Part shown: positions 15,156 to 18,952 of the stretch, in pieces
Layout: every line of letters begins with the position of its first letter
Numbering within the stretch: position 1 is the stretch's first letter
Assembly (NCBI GenBank): GCA_016214925.1
Contig: JACRMO010000005.1
Span: 1-18,952 of the forward strand
Origin: Gammaproteobacteria bacterium
GTDB taxonomy: Bacteria; Pseudomonadota; Gammaproteobacteria; Thiohalobacterales; Thiohalobacteraceae
Length of the DNA stretch: 18,952 nucleotides
Reading direction: 5' to 3'
Made by a program: the position numbers and the translations under genes
The notes under the pieces: model-generated
What the model was told of the DNA's origin: nothing
The model's database searches: none
The model's input: only the letters and a program-made list of their open reading frames with translations

Positions 15156-16607
15156 ATGGATACTGTCATCGTCTGGTTCCGTCGCGATCTGCGCGTCGCC
15201 GATAACCCGGCGTTGCGCTATGCCGTCGAGCATGGCTATCACGTGCTGCCGCTGTTCATCGCGGAGGTGGCCGATGGCCAATGGGCGCCGGGCGCGGCGA
15301 GTCGCTGGTGGCTGCATCACAGCCTGGCGAAATTGCACCGCCGTTTGCGCAAACTCGGCGCCGAGCTAGTGATTCAACACGGCGATCCAGCGACTATCCT
15401 CACAGCGCTTGGACAACGCTATGCGATCCGCGAAGTGCTGTGGAACCGCAACTATGAACCGCACACCGTCGCCCGCGACAGCGCCCTCAAGAACACACTC
15501 ATCGACGCGGGCATCGCCACGCGCAGTTTCAACGCCTGTCTGCTGCTGGAACCGTGGCAGTTGTTGAAGGGCGACGGCGGCCCTTATCGCGTGTTCACGC
15601 CCTTCTGGAAGACGCTGCAACGCAGCCTGATCGAATCCGCGCCGTTGCCGGCACCGGAACACCTCGCGGGCATTGAGATCGACGCCGCGGATTCGCTGCC
15701 ACTGGAATCCCTGCGTCTGCTGCCCGACATCGCCTGGGATGCAGGCCTGTATAAAACCTGGCATCCCGGCGAGACCGGCGCGCATGCGCGCCTGCACGCA
15801 GCGCTCGATGGCGTGCTGCTCGATTATCCGACACAGCGCGATATTCCGGCCAACAGCGGCACGTCGCGACTGTCCCCGCATCTGCATTTCGGCGAACTGA
15901 GTTCCCGCCAAGTCTGGTTCGCGGTGCGCGCCTGGGCGGCCGGCAACAGCGGGGCCGCTTATGTCGAGGCGGCGGAAAGTTTTCTGCGCCAACTCGCCTG
16001 GCGCGAATTCGCCATGCACCTGCTCTATCATTTTCCGCACACGGCGGAACAGCCGCTGGATACCCGCTTTGCTTCGTTTCCCTGGTGCGAGGACGCGTCG
16101 GCATTGCGCGCCTGGCAGCGCGGACAAACCGGCATCCCCATCGTCGATGCCGGCATGCGCGAGCTGTGGCACACCGGCTGGATGCACAATCGCGTGCGCA
16201 TGCTGGTGGCCTCGCTGCTGACCAAGAATCTGCGCATCCATTGGCTGGAGGGCGCGCGCTGGTTCTGGGATACGCTGGTCGACGCCGATCTGGCCAACAA
16301 CAGCTTGGGCTGGCAATGGGTCGCCGGTTGCGGCGCGGATGCCGCGCCGTATTTCCGCATTTTCAATCCCGTCACGCAGGGCGAACGTTTCGATCCGAAC
16401 GGCGATTATGTGCGGCAGTGGGTGCCGGAGTTGCGCGCGTTGCCAGCGAAGTGGATTCATCAACCGTTCAACGCACCCGCCAGCGTACTCGCCGAAGCGG
16501 GCATCGATCTCGGGCGCGATTATCCGCTGCCGATCGTCGATCTCGCGGAGTCCCGCCAGCGCGCGCTGAACGCCTGGGACGACGTCAAACACAGTCCGCG
16601 CGATTGA
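15156..16607 (+). CDS. phrB: Deoxyribodipyrimidine photolyase (class I CPD photolyase)
   Basis: This 483-residue protein has the length and order of class I photolyases. The N-terminal alpha/beta domain (2-165) begins VIVWFRRDLRVADNPAL and includes VLWNRNYEP, the antenna-binding half. The helical FAD domain (about 205-480) contains SRLSPHLHFGELS, FLRQLAWREF, GIPIVDAGMRELWHTGWMHN, RMLVASLL, the DADLANNSLGWQW segment (FAD-side Asn and tryptophans 386 and 388 for electron transfer) and GADAAPYFRIFNPVTQ. It splits cyclobutane pyrimidine dimers using blue light and reduced FAD. The second cofactor (methenyltetrahydrofolate or deazaflavin) cannot be decided by eye. The class I sequence argues against a 6-4 photolyase. 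It is the second gene after the thioredoxin-HEAT gene with a 6-base gap, and converges on the porin gene with 9 bases between stops. Confidence 0.95.
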   Translation: MDTVIVWFRRDLRVADNPALRYAVEHGYHVLPLFIAEVADGQWAPGAASRWWLHHSLAKLHRRLRKLGAELVIQHGDPATILTALGQRYAIREVLWNRNYEPHTVARDSALKNTLIDAGIATRSFNACLLLEPWQLLKGDGGPYRVFTPFWKTLQRSLIESAPLPAPEHLAGIEIDAADSLPLESLRLLPDIAWDAGLYKTWHPGETGAHARLHAALDGVLLDYPTQRDIPANSGTSRLSPHLHFGELSSRQVWFAVRAWAAGNSGAAYVEAAESFLRQLAWREFAMHLLYHFPHTAEQPLDTRFASFPWCEDASALRAWQRGQTGIPIVDAGMRELWHTGWMHNRVRMLVASLLTKNLRIHWLEGARWFWDTLVDADLANNSLGWQWVAGCGADAAPYFRIFNPVTQGERFDPNGDYVRQWVPELRALPAKWIHQPFNAPASVLAEAGIDLGRDYPLPIVDLAESRQRALNAWDDVKHSPRD

Positions 16608-16620
16608 ATCGACAATTCAA
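16604..16620. other. Small palindrome spanning both convergent stop codons
   Basis: TTGAAT (16604-16609) and ATTCAA (16615-16620) form a 6-bp stem with a 5-base loop. The stem contains the TGA stop of photolyase on one strand and the TGA stop of the porin on the other. The stem is AT-rich and weak, so a terminator role is possible but poorly supported. Confidence 0.25.
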
Positions 16621-17939
16621 AACGACGCCTGCAACTGCACCGACATCAGATCGTCCATTCCCTCCAGGATTTGATTCGGTATATCGCCATCGGCCAACTG
16701 CGGCGCCTCGGCAGCGCGGAACTCATAATTGACCATCACGCGCATGTTCTCGGTGAACGCGTATTGCGCGCCCAGCGTCCAGGTCGTGAAGCTGCGTTCC
16801 TCGGCGGCGGTCCGCGTGGCGCGATTCAAGGTGTCGTAGCGCAGATCCAGCTCCAGTTTCGGCAGTACCATGTAACCGGCATCTATATACCAACCGTCTG
16901 CTTCATCGTCGGGTAGAACATTCCATGAGGCCACCGCCGTACCGGCATTGTTCAGCGTGCCCGGAACGGCGCCGCCGTCAGTGCCGTTGAAGATCATGCC
17001 GTCGGCGCGGATGTACTCGGCCGCCGCGCGGTAGCGATCTTTGCGCAAGGTAGTGCCCAGGCCCCAGCGCGTACGATCGAAATCACTCACCGTTTGTATC
17101 GCAGCCGTCGCCAGCGTGCGTTCGCCCTGTTGATGCCAGGCGAACAGTTTCCAGCCTTGACGACGCGGGCCCTTGCCGGCGAACACCCGCTCCGAAGCCC
17201 AGTACAGATACACGTCCTTGGAACTGTTGTCGTCGCCACGCAGGAGGCCGTTGCCGTTGCCGAGCATGGCGGCATAACTGTGTTCCCAGGCGCCAGCCAT
17301 GAACGCATCGAACAGTTGCACACCGATATCGCGGAAGGCGCCGACGGCGCCGTTGGGGGCGTCCTCATCCAGACTGTTGATCGAGCCGTCGCTGTCGAAG
17401 AAGCGCTCTTGCAGCAAAAAATTGGTTGCATTGCTGAAATTGATGTAGTCGTAGGACTGGATCGCCATCAGGCCTTCTTCGGCGCCGGGATATTTGAACT
17501 GGCCGAGGCGGATGCGCGCACCAGGGAGATGATTCAACGTGACGCTGGCATCGGTGAACTTGATGCGTCCGCCGGTATAGCGGGTGATACCGTTGTCACC
17601 GGCTTCGAGCAGCAGAAAATAATCGAGCATGCCGTCCTGGGGCAACACATGACCGCGCAGACCCAGGCGTGCGCGCCGGATCAGGAATTCCGCATGCTCG
17701 TCGAGTCCGGGCGCGACCTGATTGAAACTCGCCGGTTGACCGGCAAAGGCGCCGGCCGTGAGCGGCGTGCCATCGCTGGACTGAAACTCCGGCTGCACGA
17801 ACCCCCAGAGCCTGACGCGTGTCGTGCTGCCGGCCGGTTCGGTGCCCTGGAGGGCGAGCCAATTGACCGCGTGGGTCCGAGGTGCAACCAGCACAAGTGC
17901 GACACAAGCCGCAAGCGCGCTGCGCGTGGTTTTCCGCAT
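16617..17939 (-). CDS. Outer-membrane porin, OprO/OprP (phosphate-selective porin) type
   Basis: This 440-residue precursor has a signal peptide (MRKTTRSALAACVALVLVAPRTHA, cleavage after THA). The mature chain alternates polar and aromatic residues in beta strands and ends LMSVQLQASF, a terminal phenylalanine as recognised by the BAM machinery. Segments such as RVRLWGFVQPEFQ, FLIRRARLGLRGHV, RIKFTDASVTLN, RIRLGQFKYPGAEEGL, LLQERFFD, GAFRDIGVQLF and WTLGAQYAFTENMRVMVNYEF follow the order in OprO/OprP-type porins, including the early IRRARLGLRG strand. The ion selectivity cannot be read; anionic substrates such as phosphate are the family's usual cargo. A strong AGGAGG lies 5 bases before the ATG (17945-17950), suggesting efficient translation. 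It stands alone, divergent from nadA. Confidence 0.75.
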   Translation of the reverse strand: MRKTTRSALAACVALVLVAPRTHAVNWLALQGTEPAGSTTRVRLWGFVQPEFQSSDGTPLTAGAFAGQPASFNQVAPGLDEHAEFLIRRARLGLRGHVLPQDGMLDYFLLLEAGDNGITRYTGGRIKFTDASVTLNHLPGARIRLGQFKYPGAEEGLMAIQSYDYINFSNATNFLLQERFFDSDGSINSLDEDAPNGAVGAFRDIGVQLFDAFMAGAWEHSYAAMLGNGNGLLRGDDNSSKDVYLYWASERVFAGKGPRRQGWKLFAWHQQGERTLATAAIQTVSDFDRTRWGLGTTLRKDRYRAAAEYIRADGMIFNGTDGGAVPGTLNNAGTAVASWNVLPDDEADGWYIDAGYMVLPKLELDLRYDTLNRATRTAAEERSFTTWTLGAQYAFTENMRVMVNYEFRAAEAPQLADGDIPNQILEGMDDLMSVQLQASF

Positions 17940-18077
17940 GAAATCCTCCTCGCTGATTCCGGCATGCTGTTATGTGTGATCCGGCCGGCTGCGCCCACTC
18001 TAGCAGTTTGTGCAAAAACACGCCGCAGTGTCTGGAAATCCGCTGCACGCCCGGGTGTCCCGGACATTGATCCGCAG

Positions 18078-18083
18078 TAGAAT
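18078..18083 (+). promoter_or_regulatory. Possible -10 element of nadA
   Basis: TAGAAT lies 42 bases before the nadA start codon and matches the sigma70 -10 consensus at 5 of 6 positions. No good -35 hexamer is found 16-18 bases upstream, so this is tentative. The rest of the 186-base divergent gap between porin and nadA shows no operator or riboswitch that I can identify. Confidence 0.3.
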
Positions 18084-18125
18084 GGCCGAACCCAGACTGA
18101 GCACAGCCGGGGCCAGGAGACATCG

Positions 18126-18952
18126 ATGACGGCAGTACCCCGCGAGCAAAACAGCGTACCGGCACCGCGCCCGCAGCAGTTCCCGCTACCCGGCAGCACG
18201 CCGGAGCCCGAGTACGCGCCCGGCGAACGCGACGAACTCATTGCGCGCATCAAACGTCTGCTCGTCGAGCAAGACGCCGTGCTGGTCGCGCATTACTACA
18301 CGCATGAAGACCTGCAACGCATCGCCGACGAAACCGGCGGCTATGTCTCCGACTCATTGGACATGGCGCGTTTCGGCAACCAGCACCCCGCAACGACACT
18401 CGTGGTCGCGGGTGTGCGCTTCATGGGCGAGACCGCCAAGATCCTCAATCCGGAAAAACGCGTGCTCATGCCCACGCTCAAAGCCGAGTGTTCGCTGGAC
18501 TTGAGTTGCCCGGCCGAGGATTTCATTCCCTTCTGCGATGCGCATCCCGAGCGCACCGTGGTCGTCTATGCCAACACCAGCGCCGCCGTGAAGGCGCGCG
18601 CCGATTGGGTGGTGACCTCGAGCATCGCGGTCGATGTCGCCAAATATCTGGCCAAGCGTGGCGAGAAACTCATCTGGGCCCCGGACATCCACTTGGGTCG
18701 TTATGTACAGGAAGTCTCGGGCGCCGACATGCTGCTGTGGAAAGGCGGCTGCGTGGTGCACGAGGCGTTCAAGGCCGAGGCATTGAAGGCGCTGATGAAG
18801 CAGCATCCCGAGGCCGCCGTGCTGGTGCATCCGGAATCGCCGGAGCCGGTGATTGCGCTCGCCGATGTGGTCGGCTCCACCACGCAGTTGATCAAGGCCG
18901 CGCACGATCTACCCAATTCCATGTTCATCGTCGCCACCGACAACGGCATCCT
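18126..18952 (+). CDS. nadA: Quinolinate synthase NadA (3' truncated by window end)
   Basis: The frame is open from ATG 18126 to the end of the window, 275 codons. Quinolinate synthase condenses iminoaspartate with dihydroxyacetone phosphate to quinolinate in de novo NAD synthesis, using a 4Fe-4S cluster. Diagnostic blocks are VLVAHYYTHEDLQ, GGYVSDSLDMAR, VVAGVRFMGETAKILNPEK, MPTLKAECSLDLSCP, VVVYANTSAAVKA, VTSSIAVDVA, WAPDIHLGRYV, WKGGCVVHE and VHPESPEPVIALADVVGST. Two of three cluster cysteines are visible, Cys122 and Cys209, 87 residues apart as in E. coli NadA; the third lies beyond the window. The first 30 or so residues are a proline-rich leader. AGGAGA (18115-18120) sits 5 bases before the ATG. 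It is divergent from the porin gene; its partner nadB is not in view. Confidence 0.97.
   Translation, partial: MTAVPREQNSVPAPRPQQFPLPGSTPEPEYAPGERDELIARIKRLLVEQDAVLVAHYYTHEDLQRIADETGGYVSDSLDMARFGNQHPATTLVVAGVRFMGETAKILNPEKRVLMPTLKAECSLDLSCPAEDFIPFCDAHPERTVVVYANTSAAVKARADWVVTSSIAVDVAKYLAKRGEKLIWAPDIHLGRYVQEVSGADMLLWKGGCVVHEAFKAEALKALMKQHPEAAVLVHPESPEPVIALADVVGSTTQLIKAAHDLPNSMFIVATDNGI

Noticed and set aside
1..18952. CRISPR arrays, insertion sequences, integrases, tRNA or rRNA genes
   Set aside because: No spaced direct repeats, transposase motifs, tRNA-like or rRNA-like sequence were found on reading both strands.

Overview
The window is GC-rich and looks like a gammaproteobacterial chromosome. 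The evidence is the mix of gene types: an NdvB-like GH17-GT2 glucan synthase, MtfA peptidase, a PA0069-type radical SAM protein, an OprO/OprP-like porin, class I photolyase and NadA, together with REP-like palindromes. A Chromatiales or Acidiferrobacterales-type lineage would fit, but that is inference only. There is no insertion sequence, phage gene, CRISPR array, tRNA or rRNA that I can support. The region reads as ordinary chromosome with small lesions, not as an island. Both ends cut through genes.

Layout. 1-429 (+): 3' end of a CarS/DUF46 CDP-archaeol-synthase-like membrane protein. 438-2723 (-): an ArsB/NhaD/SLC13-type permease with a TTG start, followed by a metallophosphoesterase interrupted by an in-frame amber codon. 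2761-3965 (-): a two-gene unit for the cell envelope, an exported protein of unknown function with two cysteines followed 2 nt later by a TlpA/ResA-type thioredoxin. 4083-4916 (+): a membrane-anchored MtfA-type zinc peptidase. 5163-7816 (+): the GH17-GT2 glucan synthase, with a recognisable sigma70 promoter and a one-base frameshift near codon 81. 7825-7910: a perfect 17-bp-armed REP-like palindrome. 7922-11918 (-): radical SAM protein, a 608-residue unknown with a possible degenerate PilZ motif, and a zinc-free MDR quinone oxidoreductase. 12073-14472 (+): a pseudo-receiver/receiver/PAS/GGDEF/EAL protein whose EAL domain has lost its middle. 14472-16607 (+): a thioredoxin-HEAT protein and photolyase. 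16617-17939 (-): an outer-membrane porin. 18126-end (+): 5' part of nadA.

How the genes work together. Three neighbours point to cyclic-di-GMP and biofilm physiology: the glucan synthase, the possible PilZ-like protein and the GGDEF protein. The damaged EAL domain suggests the last of these now acts only as a diguanylate cyclase. The exported unknown and TlpA may form a thiol-redox pair in the periplasm. No gap between genes exceeds about 250 bases.

The most noteworthy features are three independent single lesions in otherwise well-preserved genes within 14 kb: an amber codon, a one-base loss, and an internal deletion with frame change. They could be real gene decay or assembly/sequencing error. 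I found no convincing undescribed multi-gene system. The best candidates for new biology are the exported-protein/TlpA pair, the 608-residue protein, the thioredoxin-HEAT fusion beside photolyase, and the bacterial CarS-like protein.
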